A stretch of DNA of 46,481 bases from Candidatus Taylorbacteria bacterium RIFCSPHIGHO2_01_FULL_51_15 (GTDB lineage: Bacteria > Patescibacteriota > Minisyncoccia > Phycocordibacterales > UBA10002), in the NCBI GenBank assembly GCA_001820935.1, contig MHRI01000003.1, forward strand, positions 3,903 through 50,383. The letters run 5' to 3'. Of this stretch, positions 1 through 9,802 are shown piece after piece. The position numbers were made by a program, and so were the translations under genes. The notes beneath the pieces were generated by a model. It ran no database searches, had not been told where the DNA came from, and saw only the letters and a program-made list of their open reading frames with translations. The number at the start of each line of letters is the position of its first letter. Positions within the stretch are counted from its first letter, which is position 1.

Positions 1-1
1 C

Positions 2-175
2 TCGAAAAATATGGCTGAGGCGGCACGAACACTCTCCGAAGTTCCGGGTGCGCTACATCTCCGCACCCTTCAGTCCATAAACGACATCTCGTCCGACCAG
101 TCCAATACCATCGTCTTTACCGTTCCTCTCGAAATCATGCAGGCGTTCACGGGATTCCTGAAGAAGAAAGAGTAA
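2..175 (+). CDS. C-terminal fragment of SPFH/stomatin-like (slipin) protein, truncated by window edge
   Basis: Frame 2 is open from the window start to TAA at 173-175; translation ...AARTLSEVPGALHLRTLQSINDISSDQSNTIVFTVPLEIMQAFTGFLKKKE resembles a stomatin C-terminus (LRxLQ...STIVFPxPIE). Confidence 0.6.
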   Translation, partial: SKNMAEAARTLSEVPGALHLRTLQSINDISSDQSNTIVFTVPLEIMQAFTGFLKKKE

Positions 176-369
176 CGATTTTGGTTTCTCCTTTCCGCCT
201 CCGTCAGTTGACGGATGGGGATAAAGGAGGTGGTGAGTTTGCTCGCCCGCGCAAGTTTTGCCCCGCAAAATTTCTTCGGGCAAGGCCGGAGGATTTAAAT
301 CCCTCCTGCATAAGAATGCAGTGCTCCCTTTAGTAAAGGGAGAATCAAAGATTTGCTGATACTTTCACT

Positions 370-1242
370 ATGTCTGACGAACGAGAAAAACGAATCGTTG
401 AAATAGAAACGCTCATGGCGAGCGGCGATTTTTGGTTGGATAAAGACAAAGCACAGGAACTCGTCCGCGAATACAACGAGTTAAAGAAAGGGGGTGATGG
501 TGAGAATTTTGATGGAGGCGACGCGATCATGACCATTTTCTCGGGCGCGGGCGGAGACGACGCGGAGGATTTTACGGGCATGCTCCTTACTATGTACCAA
601 AAATACCTGGTGAATCATCGATTGGATATTTCGAACGTGAACGGCAGCGAGAATGATCATGGCGGTTGGCGGAACATAACCTTTGAGATATTAGGCAAGA
701 ATGCGTATGGTACACTGAAGAACGAGAGCGGCGTACATCGTTTGGTGCGCATTTCCCCGTTCAACGCGCAGAAGAAACGGCAGACATCTTTCTCCATGGT
801 GGAGGTGATTCCGAAATTACTTCCCACGGACAAACATGTGGAGATTTCGGAGAGTGAACTTGAAGTTACGACCGCGCGCGCCGGCGGGCCCGGTGGCCAG
901 AATGTCAATAAACGCGAGACCGCGGTACGTATCGTGCATACACCAACAGGTATTTCAGTGCATGTAACCTCCGAGCGCAATCAGGCACAGAATAAAGAAA
1001 AGGGGATGCAGATCATTAAGGGGAAACTATTCAAACTACGAGAAGAAGAACGACTTGCGAAAGAAAAGGGAATACAGGTCTCCAAGACGACCGCGAACGA
1101 ATGGGGAAGTCAGATCCGTTCTTATGTACTCCATCCCTACAAGATGGTCAAAGATCATCGCACTGGTGTTGAAACTACGCAGACAGACAAGGTCTTGAAT
1201 GGAGAACTCGATGAGTTTATCGAGGCGGAAAGAGGGCTTTAA
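370..1242 (+). CDS. prfB: Peptide chain release factor 2 (short N-terminus)
   Basis: GGQ motif ([13 protein letters not shown]), SPF motif ([16 protein letters not shown]), RF-family C-terminus; 290 aa. Confidence 0.92.
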   Translation: MSDEREKRIVEIETLMASGDFWLDKDKAQELVREYNELKKGGDGENFDGGDAIMTIFSGAGGDDAEDFTGMLLTMYQKYLVNHRLDISNVNGSENDHGGWRNITFEILGKNAYGTLKNESGVHRLVRISPFNAQKKRQTSFSMVEVIPKLLPTDKHVEISESELEVTTARAGGPGGQNVNKRETAVRIVHTPTGISVHVTSERNQAQNKEKGMQIIKGKLFKLREEERLAKEKGIQVSKTTANEWGSQIRSYVLHPYKMVKDHRTGVETTQTDKVLNGELDEFIEAERGL

Positions 1243-1264
1243 GGCACGGGAATGGTACGGGAAT

Positions 1265-1293
1265 TTGACATGAGGATCCTCTCATGTTATCAT
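1265..1293 (+). promoter_or_regulatory. Sigma70-like promoter with palindromic operator in the spacer
   Basis: TTGACA - 17 bp - TATCAT; palindrome ACATGAG-GATCCT-CTCATGT overlaps the -35 and fills the spacer. Confidence 0.5.
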
Positions 1294-1377
1294 ATTGACG
1301 GTGTCATAGCGTGTTTGTAAGCGACTCTTTGCGAGATTGCTGGCACACTGTGCGAACAACCGGTTGGTTTTCTGTTA

Positions 1378-1808
1378 TGAAAAAGTTTCTTGCGGCCATT
1401 GGCGTGCTTACGGTTCTCTACTTTCTGTGGGTCGGAGTCAGTGATTACTCGCTGCGCGACGCCTGCGGAGGGTTAATGTGGTACACAGCACATCCCTCTC
1501 TCATTGGGGACACGTGCGCATTTCTCACCACGGTCTCGCCAGAAGAGATCTGGTCAGGGTGGGCATGTAGGATAGGTGACAAGGTCCTCTACATCTCTCA
1601 CGATGTGCCGACCCTTGCCCTCGGCATTTTATGGGGCATATCGGCTCTTTGTGTGCTCATATGGGGCGCTCGATGCATAGCACGAGCGCGCCTTTTCTTT
1701 ACAGGATTTGCTATACTTGGGAGACCTTTTTACATCCATGAAAAGAAATTCTCTTTGCCGGAATATACCGGTTTTAGCCCATTGTTGCTTCTTTCTCTTT
1801 GTTTTTAG
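1378..1808 (+). CDS. Small hypothetical membrane protein (start could be GTG 1311)
   Basis: ORF with hydrophobic segments; ATG MKKFLAAIGVLTVLYFLWVG; overlaps the next gene by about 70 nt. Confidence 0.45.
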
Positions 1809-4800
1809 TGTCGCGCCTATCACACACGCGGCTTCCGACGCTTTCTTGGGGAAGAATGTTCGTATTGAATTTTCTGCTTTGCCCGCTCCATGGGCCACTT
1901 TTGTTCCACTTCAGGCGGGGGAGAAACCAATTGATCCACTTCTCTGTCTGGATAAGGCGACTTTAGAGCGGAAATATGATAATGATCGTAATACATACCG
2001 TCTCGCCCTTGATAAGGAATCGGAAAAGGTGAGAAATAAGGTAGAGGTGACCGTTCTCTCGCGGCAGAAAGATGACTTGTATAACAGCATCGCGTACCTC
2101 GACCGATTTATTGAAGCGCTACGGACGACAAAGGCGAGTCTTGATACGGCCACGACCATGAGCGGACTTGAACTTATCGCAGTTCCGCTGGGCGGTGATA
2201 TTGCAAAAAAGTATGAAAAACCAAGAACTATTCAAATTAGATGCGTAGAACATAGGAAAAACGATTCACGCACCCCCGAGGTGCCTCTTGGAGTTGGGGA
2301 CGTTGTCACCGAAAAGACTATATATGAGTCAGTTACGGATCAGCAGAAGAAGGAAATAGCCGTTATCAAAAAGACACTTGCCAGTCTTGCGGGAAACATG
2401 GAGAAGAAAATCGCTGATGGCAACATTAACTTACTTTTTGAGTTGCCGGGACTCGTGAAGTCTGCCTTTTCGTTGTTTGGGACTATCGATAAGATCAAAG
2501 AGAACATGGTCCCAGTCACCAGGAAAGCTTTTCAGGAAAGACTTTCCGATCTGCCGCCAGATACAACCTCCTCCTTTCTTTTCACGAAGGTAGCTTCAGG
2601 AAAGAATGTCTTCCCGCCAGTGTCTTCGTGGCCAGACTGGGCAGGGAGTCTCATGCCTGATAGTCGGGTAAAAGATAAAAATGATCTTCAAGAAGGAACA
2701 CTCACGTTAGGCGAGGTGTCGCTTAAACTTGCCATGATTCCTGATAAGCAAACATTAGCTGAAACACGTCTCGAGCTCGCCACGAAAATTCTTGGACTTG
2801 AAAGGCAAAGAAAGGAGTACGAATTAAAGCGCAAGGAAATTTGTAAGAAAATTAATACACTACTCGACACGCTTGCATTGGAGAAGGCGATATATGGTTG
2901 CCCTGATTTGATCCCCGTCAGTCTAGGCGGTGTCACTGGGTATACGAACACCATTGGAGAAACGGTGACGATAAAGGGAAACGGGTTTTCGCCGCAGGGT
3001 AATAGCATTTCCTTTGTGAGCGGGGACGGTGTCGCCCTCGGTTCACTGCGCGATCTCTCTTCCGATGGTGAATCCCTCTCTCTGGTTATCCCCTCGGAGA
3101 TTTTTGAGAAGGGGTCTGTCTCTTTTTATATTTCGGTCAAAAATGCCTCCGGCATCGAAAGCACTCCTCTATGGATTAGGCCCCCTACTATACAAAGGAG
3201 ATCCGATTCCTCACCTTCAGAGACATTGTTTAGCCCCAATCAAAGATATTGCGGAGAAACGGCGACGGATAAACGGATTTTTACGGGAGTGGCTCATGAC
3301 CAAAGCGGAGCGCCGAAGATTGAGGTTCTAGTTGACCCTGAATTTGAAAGAGACACTCTACGGGGGGAGCGGAAAATTACGGGCGATATTCCACTCACAC
3401 CGGTCTATGATTTGGTTGTTCGAGTGACACCCACCATCAATGAATACTGCCTCCCCCAATGGGATGGGAATGATCAGAAAGTGAGTGGGGTGTTGCCACC
3501 AAGCGAGCTACCATTCGATGCTTTTTTGATGGTCGGCGTGAAGGAAGAAGCAATACTGCTCGGTAAGCTGTTGCGCGTCGATAAGAATCCCGTAACTCAA
3601 GAATGGCGTTATGAATGGAAGTTGAAAGGTTGGCAAAATGGAATAGTAGATGCCGCAAAAATGGAAAAACTAATTCTTTCCATTACAAACAACGAGCCTG
3701 TTTACTTGGGTGTACTTACGTATCAAGAGGTGAACGGAGAGCGCGAATTTAAATGGGAAAAATCAAGTGTGTCTTTTTCAGTATGTGCTCCCATGTGGGG
3801 GAGTGGACAACATAAAGTCGTGTTTGGCCGAATGGACAATACAGACTATAGTCTCCCCAAATTTATTCAGGATGCAGAATCAGTGCGAACCAGTGGATTT
3901 GAGAAGACGGACCCATTCAATCAATACAGGAGGTACTTTTCTCATCTTTTGGATTTGCATCTTTCGGATCCGATGCCGTTCAATAATTCATTAATTAAAC
4001 TTGCCAACCCTGTTTCTGGCGGACCACGCTATAACTTAAGAAGACACAACGATACTTTTGCGAATCTTTCCGCTATCGGATCTTCCTGTGGAAATAGTAG
4101 TGTGACGGTGGCGCTCGGTAAGACACTCAATCCGGGCCAAGCGGCCATGAAAGGAAAAGCTTTATTTGTAAATAAGGAAGTAGAAAGGATATTAAAAGCC
4201 GAAAAGTATCATGGATCATTGCCAATCGTTGTCTTGCATGAATTTGGACACGCATTTGCCGGACTCAACGATGAATATGAGTATGGCGGGCCAGACAAGG
4301 AGATACCAATGCCATTTAGAAATTGTAGTACCGTCCCGCAAAGTGCTTGGACGTACAATAATGTGCGTTATGGAGACACGGTACACAAGGGGTGCTCGTA
4401 TTCTTCTGTGTATCGAATTGGCACGGGAGCCAACAAGACGGCGGTGCCTATCTATCGGCCTTCCGACAAAAGCATGATGAAGGCAGCGCAAAGTGGCGAA
4501 TTCCGATTCAATGTTGTTTCTTGCGGATATATTATTGAGGCAATTAAGGGCGGAAAGGCGCAAGATTATTGGCAGGAGTGTATGGGATACGATACGGTCA
4601 AACCGACGGGTGTTGGGGCGTTAAGATATATTTTTAGTCCGCTTCTTTCATTGTTTGATAGAGATTCATCAGGATTGACAGCCCAAGTGGGAGGAGCGAA
4701 TGATACTGATACGACAAATGAAAACGACTATCTAATTATAGAAAGTTTTGACCCGAATGATCCATGGGGCCAGATTATCGAAATCGTGCCGGATTCAGAG

Positions 4801-7800
4801 GCTCCACCGATGGATCCTCCCGAGCAGGAGGTGTCTTTTTGGCAAAGATTTCTAGACTTTTTCTTCCCTAGCAAAGTACCTGTTTCCGTCACTTCTATAA
4901 CGGGCTACACTGGCATCGCGGGCCAGACTGTTACTATAAAGGGCACTGGGTTTAGCGAAACAGGAAACACCCTTTCAGTCACTTCAACAGATAACATTTA
5001 TTTCTCATCTGTTAAAGCAGATTCTTCCGATGGTACCACGTTAACATTCAAAGTACCGCAAGCGCTTATTGACGATGGATACCTTTCATTTTTTGTTTCC
5101 GTGAAAAATGTGACTGGTGTAGAGTCAACTCCCTACTTCCTACGCCCGCCAACGACGCAGCAGCGAAGAGACTCGTCTCCTGCAGGTACTAATCTCGGAC
5201 CCAACCAGAGATATTGCGTGGCTGATACCACCGATACCCGGGTTATTACGGGTGTTCAGGAGCATCTTGACGGATCGCCCAAGATAAAAGTTGTGATTGG
5301 GCAGAAATCTGGGAACAATCTTTTGTGCGGTGGAACGAGTTCGGTGTATGATTTGACTCTCCGTGTGACGCCTATAATCAACGATTACTGTCTTCCGCAT
5401 TGGGATGAAAATGACCAAAAAATCTCGCCAGCGGCTCTTCCTCCGGAGGATTTGCCTTTTCCTGGGCATATCGTCATAGGGGAGTCGCTTGAGTTACAAA
5501 ATGTTCTAGTAGGTCCGGGAGTCCTTAAACGGACAGAAAAGGATGAAAACGGCAATTGGGTATATGAATGGAAGATTGAAAAGTGGCCAGAGGAGGCAAT
5601 GTCTGCCGACAAGTTGAAAAAACTTTTTGAAGCTCTCGGTAGAAATGAACCGATTAATGCTTTATTTGAAATTCCACAACCTGAAGGAAGCCGTGAGAAA
5701 GTTACCGCCTCTATTCCTTTTGATACCAAAGTCCCTCCCGCGCTTGGATTGTATCGAGAGAAACTTTCCCGATTGCAAAATAGTATCGCGGCGGCGCTCG
5801 CGGTGTTTAAACAGAAACAAGACGCGTGGCGTCGAACGCCGAAAAAAGCAGGCGAGATGTCGGTAGGGAATCCCACTATCGATACCCCTCTCTACATTTT
5901 GCGGAAAATGGCCCTAGAAGTGGAAACGGATGGAAATGGGAGTCTGAAAGATCATGCAGGGTTGGTCAAATTCTTTTCACATTTAAAATCACTCCAGTCT
6001 TTTCGTGACGCAACTCTTTCTTCCATCTCCCAGTTTGCAGGGGAGCTTTTGGGCTTTTCCTATCTTTATCCGCCTTCTCCCGCAAAGCCTTTGCTTATAT
6101 TTATACCGGGAGTCGGAGGCGAGCCCGGGTGGAGAGGTGCCACGGAACTTCTCAAGGGTCAGGCAGAAAAGTTCAATATTATCGGCTATACCTATAACCC
6201 CAACGATACACAATTGGCAGATAATCTTATCGCTTCATGGAGCCAGACAAGACTTAATACACATGAGACTGTTATTGCCACCATCTCGATGGGCAATACC
6301 ATACTTCATTCCGCAATTTTGAAGCAAAACGCTCTTTTTTCCAATTCGCACATAGTGAGTGTGGCGTTACTCCCGGGTGGGTCAGCCAAATTTTTTGAAT
6401 ATCCTAATCCGCCGGAATTTTTCCTTTCAGTCGTCCTTCCCCATGGAAACAATATCGCCGCTTATGTGAATCCTAAAAATCAGGTACACACTGCGATCGC
6501 GCAGAATATGCGAAATATTAAAGATTCCACTGCAGGCATTTGCTATATAAACATTCAAAATGACGAGCACATTAATAAATCCAATACTCGCCCCGCGCTA
6601 TCGCTCGCGTACGGAGATTGGAACGGCTATATCGCGAACCGCGACAAAGTTTTTTCGGGAATGAAAGGGAGCAGCATAGAGGTTTCCGCTCCGCAAAGAT
6701 ACAAAAATAATGATGGCACCACCAGCTATGCTCACCACATCAACGGATTTTACGTTCCCGAGCTCAAAACAATAATTGATTCTCTGTGGAGAAAAATCCG
6801 CGTGTTTAAACCCGTGCCCCAATCGTCCGCTCCAAGTCAACTTGCGGCGGTGGGTGCGGCTTTCGGTATCGAAACAAGCGGCGGAAGCGGCAGCTCAATC
6901 GAAACTCTCCAATCGCTTTTAGGGGATTCGACATTTGATGAGTGTGCATACCTGAAAGAGAGATTGGAAGACGGCATGATAATACAAGGGAAAGATTACA
7001 ATGCAATTGCAGATACGGTGAGAGACTATTTAGAATTGATGGGAATCGCTTGTTCGTTTGAAACGCTTGAAAGCGGTGCAAAGCGCGATTTGCAGGAAAT
7101 GGGTTTTGACCCGGATATCGGAGCTGTAGGGATCATGGAAAAAGACATCATTCCCACCATCACCTCCTTTACCGGTTACAGCGCGACTCCGGGCGAGATC
7201 GTGACAATACACGGGAGCGGGTTTTCGCTCCAAGGTAATACCGTGTTTCTGGATGATGGCGACAACCAGTATACGCTGTCCGCCGAGGTCAAGGACAGTA
7301 AGACACTCACGTTTCAAATACCGAGGGGTGCCATCCCACCCGAATACATTTCACTCAAGTCGTTCAATGTGAGCGTCACAAATGCGAGCGGGGGAGTTGC
7401 TTCCAAGTACCTTAGGGCCCCATCAACCACTCGACGCTCGGACGGCTCGCCGGCTACCTCCCTAGGCACGGGAGGAGACAGCCCTAGTGATACCTCTCAA
7501 AATGCGTCGTCGCTCTCCCTTCCAGGATTCTTGCAACGTCTAAGCGGCCTTTTGGATCGTTTTGTCCCGTTCATCATCGGACTCGCGGTCTTCGTCATCT
7601 TGTGGGGCATCTTCATCTATATCACCAAAGCCACTGATGAAGAAAAACGCGCGGAAGCGAAGCAGTTCATTATCTACGGCATTATCGGCGTCTTTGTCAT
7701 GCTCTCCCTCTGGGGGTTTGTTAACTTGCTCCTGAATACCTTTGACATACGGCGGGAGATTGAGGAGGGTGATATTCCTAAAGTTCCAACGATAGAGTAG
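1738..7800 (+). CDS. Giant secreted/anchored multidomain protein: 3 IPT/TIG-like domains, M64-like zinc metallopeptidase, alpha/beta-hydrolase-like region, C-terminal 2-TM VirB2/TrbC-like segment
   Basis: Signal peptide at MKRNSLCRNIPVLAHCCFFLFVFSVAPITHAA (ATG 1738, preferred over 1708); GYT..GETVTIKGxGFS x3; HEFGHAFAGLNDEYEYGG; PLLIFIPGVGGEPGW...ATISMGNT; C-terminal FVPFIIGLAVFVILWGIFIYITKATDEEKRAEAKQFIIYGIIGVFVMLSLWGFVNLL. Confidence 0.85.
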   Translation: MKRNSLCRNIPVLAHCCFFLFVFSVAPITHAASDAFLGKNVRIEFSALPAPWATFVPLQAGEKPIDPLLCLDKATLERKYDNDRNTYRLALDKESEKVRNKVEVTVLSRQKDDLYNSIAYLDRFIEALRTTKASLDTATTMSGLELIAVPLGGDIAKKYEKPRTIQIRCVEHRKNDSRTPEVPLGVGDVVTEKTIYESVTDQQKKEIAVIKKTLASLAGNMEKKIADGNINLLFELPGLVKSAFSLFGTIDKIKENMVPVTRKAFQERLSDLPPDTTSSFLFTKVASGKNVFPPVSSWPDWAGSLMPDSRVKDKNDLQEGTLTLGEVSLKLAMIPDKQTLAETRLELATKILGLERQRKEYELKRKEICKKINTLLDTLALEKAIYGCPDLIPVSLGGVTGYTNTIGETVTIKGNGFSPQGNSISFVSGDGVALGSLRDLSSDGESLSLVIPSEIFEKGSVSFYISVKNASGIESTPLWIRPPTIQRRSDSSPSETLFSPNQRYCGETATDKRIFTGVAHDQSGAPKIEVLVDPEFERDTLRGERKITGDIPLTPVYDLVVRVTPTINEYCLPQWDGNDQKVSGVLPPSELPFDAFLMVGVKEEAILLGKLLRVDKNPVTQEWRYEWKLKGWQNGIVDAAKMEKLILSITNNEPVYLGVLTYQEVNGEREFKWEKSSVSFSVCAPMWGSGQHKVVFGRMDNTDYSLPKFIQDAESVRTSGFEKTDPFNQYRRYFSHLLDLHLSDPMPFNNSLIKLANPVSGGPRYNLRRHNDTFANLSAIGSSCGNSSVTVALGKTLNPGQAAMKGKALFVNKEVERILKAEKYHGSLPIVVLHEFGHAFAGLNDEYEYGGPDKEIPMPFRNCSTVPQSAWTYNNVRYGDTVHKGCSYSSVYRIGTGANKTAVPIYRPSDKSMMKAAQSGEFRFNVVSCGYIIEAIKGGKAQDYWQECMGYDTVKPTGVGALRYIFSPLLSLFDRDSSGLTAQVGGANDTDTTNENDYLIIESFDPNDPWGQIIEIVPDSEAPPMDPPEQEVSFWQRFLDFFFPSKVPVSVTSITGYTGIAGQTVTIKGTGFSETGNTLSVTSTDNIYFSSVKADSSDGTTLTFKVPQALIDDGYLSFFVSVKNVTGVESTPYFLRPPTTQQRRDSSPAGTNLGPNQRYCVADTTDTRVITGVQEHLDGSPKIKVVIGQKSGNNLLCGGTSSVYDLTLRVTPIINDYCLPHWDENDQKISPAALPPEDLPFPGHIVIGESLELQNVLVGPGVLKRTEKDENGNWVYEWKIEKWPEEAMSADKLKKLFEALGRNEPINALFEIPQPEGSREKVTASIPFDTKVPPALGLYREKLSRLQNSIAAALAVFKQKQDAWRRTPKKAGEMSVGNPTIDTPLYILRKMALEVETDGNGSLKDHAGLVKFFSHLKSLQSFRDATLSSISQFAGELLGFSYLYPPSPAKPLLIFIPGVGGEPGWRGATELLKGQAEKFNIIGYTYNPNDTQLADNLIASWSQTRLNTHETVIATISMGNTILHSAILKQNALFSNSHIVSVALLPGGSAKFFEYPNPPEFFLSVVLPHGNNIAAYVNPKNQVHTAIAQNMRNIKDSTAGICYINIQNDEHINKSNTRPALSLAYGDWNGYIANRDKVFSGMKGSSIEVSAPQRYKNNDGTTSYAHHINGFYVPELKTIIDSLWRKIRVFKPVPQSSAPSQLAAVGAAFGIETSGGSGSSIETLQSLLGDSTFDECAYLKERLEDGMIIQGKDYNAIADTVRDYLELMGIACSFETLESGAKRDLQEMGFDPDIGAVGIMEKDIIPTITSFTGYSATPGEIVTIHGSGFSLQGNTVFLDDGDNQYTLSAEVKDSKTLTFQIPRGAIPPEYISLKSFNVSVTNASGGVASKYLRAPSTTRRSDGSPATSLGTGGDSPSDTSQNASSLSLPGFLQRLSGLLDRFVPFIIGLAVFVILWGIFIYITKATDEEKRAEAKQFIIYGIIGVFVMLSLWGFVNLLLNTFDIRREIEEGDIPKVPTIE

Positions 7801-7833
7801 ATTTTCCCCCTCATTCTCTGCTACAATAAGGAG

Positions 7834-8514
7834 GTGATTTCATTTGAAAAAGTTTCAAAAATCTATAGCGACAGTTCAGCGGCTCTTGATGAGGTTTCGC
7901 TTACCATCCGGACTAAAGAGTTCGTTTCCATTGTGGGCCACTCCGGAGCGGGGAAAACGACTTTGCTTAAAATGATTCTCGCGGAAGAACGTCCCACGAG
8001 TGGGAACATTCTCTTCGAATCAACCAACATTCACAAGCTGAAACGCCACAAGCTCCACGAGTATCGGCGGAAAATAGGAGCTATTTTTCAGGATTTTCGC
8101 CTGTTATCGGGGAAAACAGCCTTTGAAAACATCGCCTTTGCCATGGAGATGGCGGGGCGGAGCAACAAAGAGATTGCCGCCGACGTACCCTACGTGCTCG
8201 AAATGGTTGATTTGGGAAGCAAGATGTGGAACTTCCCACATGAGCTCTCGGGAGGCGAAAAACAACGAGTCGCGATCGCTCGGGCAATTGTGAATCAACC
8301 TGACCTCGTGATCGCCGATGAACCAACAGGCAGCCTTGATCCGATTAACACCTACGACATCGTGCAGATTTTGAAGAAGATAAATGATCTTGGTACCACG
8401 GTTATTCTGACTACGCACAATAAGGGGGTGATCGATTCTTTGGGGAAGCGGGTGATTACCATGGAAAAAGGGAAAGTGATACGCGATGATCCCACCGGCA
8501 AATACGTTTTATAA
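7834..8514 (+). CDS. ftsE: Cell division ATP-binding protein FtsE
   Basis: Walker A GHSGAGKTT, signature LSGGEKQRVAIARA, Walker B LVIADEPTGSLD; followed by FtsX. Confidence 0.93.
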   Translation: MISFEKVSKIYSDSSAALDEVSLTIRTKEFVSIVGHSGAGKTTLLKMILAEERPTSGNILFESTNIHKLKRHKLHEYRRKIGAIFQDFRLLSGKTAFENIAFAMEMAGRSNKEIAADVPYVLEMVDLGSKMWNFPHELSGGEKQRVAIARAIVNQPDLVIADEPTGSLDPINTYDIVQILKKINDLGTTVILTTHNKGVIDSLGKRVITMEKGKVIRDDPTGKYVL

Positions 8515-8691
8515 GAATAAAACGCATTTGCCGGAATATCGAATATCGAATTTCAAATCTCTAAAAACGAAAAAGCAAAAGAATTAAAATAAATTTTATG
8601 GTTATGTGCTAATCTTATTCCGTATTCCCTATGCTTTTCCATCTCATTCTTCATTCATACTTCATATTTCATACTTCATAATTCATTCTCT

Positions 8692-9615
8692 ATGTGGACT
8701 TCAACTAAGCGCGTAATCAAGGCAGGTTTTATGAGTTTCTATCGAAACGGCTTTGTTTCGCTTGCCTCGGTACTCATCATGACCATCACGCTTTTCGTCA
8801 TAGGAAGCGTCATCTTCCTTTCGGCGACACTGACCGCCTCTCTCGAAGAAATAAAGAGCAAAGTTGATGTGAACGTGTACTTTCTCACGAGCGCCTCTGA
8901 AGCAGAAGTGCTCGCGCTCGCGTCCTCGCTCCGCGTCCTTCCGGAAGTGCAGGAAGTGGAGTATATCTCGCGCGAACAGGCGCTCGAGAATTTCAAGAAA
9001 CGACATGAAAACGACGAGCTCACCCTGCAGGCGCTTTCGGAACTTTCAGAAAACCCACTCGGCGCGGTACTCAATATTCGCGCTAAAGAACCTTCCGAAT
9101 ATGAGGGTATCGCCAACTTCTTGAAGCGAGACAGTGCCCTTTCCAGTACGCAAGAAAACATCATTGATGAGGTAAACTACTATGACAACAAAGCCTCGAT
9201 CGATAAGCTCTCCGGCATCATGAACGCGGCGGAGCGCCTTGGATTTGGCTTCGCACTTCTCCTCGTCATCATCTCGATACTCATCGCGTTCAACACGATT
9301 CGCCTCGCGATCTATATCTCGCGAGACGAAATTGGGGTGATGCGCCTTGTCGGAGCGAGTAACACCTACATCCGCGGGCCCTTCGTGGTCTCGGGAGTGC
9401 TCTACGGTACCCTTGCCGCGCTCCTCACGCTTGCTCTCTTTTACCCGCTCACGTATTATCTGGGGGATGCGACGGAAGCGTTCTTCAGCGGACTGAACCT
9501 CTTTGCGTACTACCTGTCGCACTTTGGCGACTTCTTTCTTATTATCATAGGTTCCGGCATCATCCTTGGGGCTCTCTCAAGTTTCCTTGCCGTTCGTCGG
9601 TATCTAAATGTATAA
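8692..9615 (+). CDS. ftsX: Cell division permease FtsX
   Basis: Four-TM FtsX topology, SKVDVNVYFLTSASEAEV extracellular domain, IRLAIYISRDEIGVMRLVGAS; adjacent to ftsE. Confidence 0.92.
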   Translation: MWTSTKRVIKAGFMSFYRNGFVSLASVLIMTITLFVIGSVIFLSATLTASLEEIKSKVDVNVYFLTSASEAEVLALASSLRVLPEVQEVEYISREQALENFKKRHENDELTLQALSELSENPLGAVLNIRAKEPSEYEGIANFLKRDSALSSTQENIIDEVNYYDNKASIDKLSGIMNAAERLGFGFALLLVIISILIAFNTIRLAIYISRDEIGVMRLVGASNTYIRGPFVVSGVLYGTLAALLTLALFYPLTYYLGDATEAFFSGLNLFAYYLSHFGDFFLIIIGSGIILGALSSFLAVRRYLNV

Positions 9616-9802
9616 AACACAAAGCACAATACCCAAAGACCAAACAAAATACAAAAATTCCAGATATACAAACAAAGAAGAAGGCCGGCATCATACGTTT
9701 TGAGTAACTTGTGTCTCTGTTTGGTTTTTGTGAGGTCTGTGGTTTGCAAGTCTTGCAGAACAGTATCTCGAATCTCGATCTTAGGATTTCGAATTTACAA
9801 AA

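Noticed and set aside
370-1242. Programmed +1 frameshift in prfB
   Set aside because: The RF2 ORF is open throughout with its own ATG and no in-frame CTTTGA slippery stop; the gene just has a shortened N-terminus
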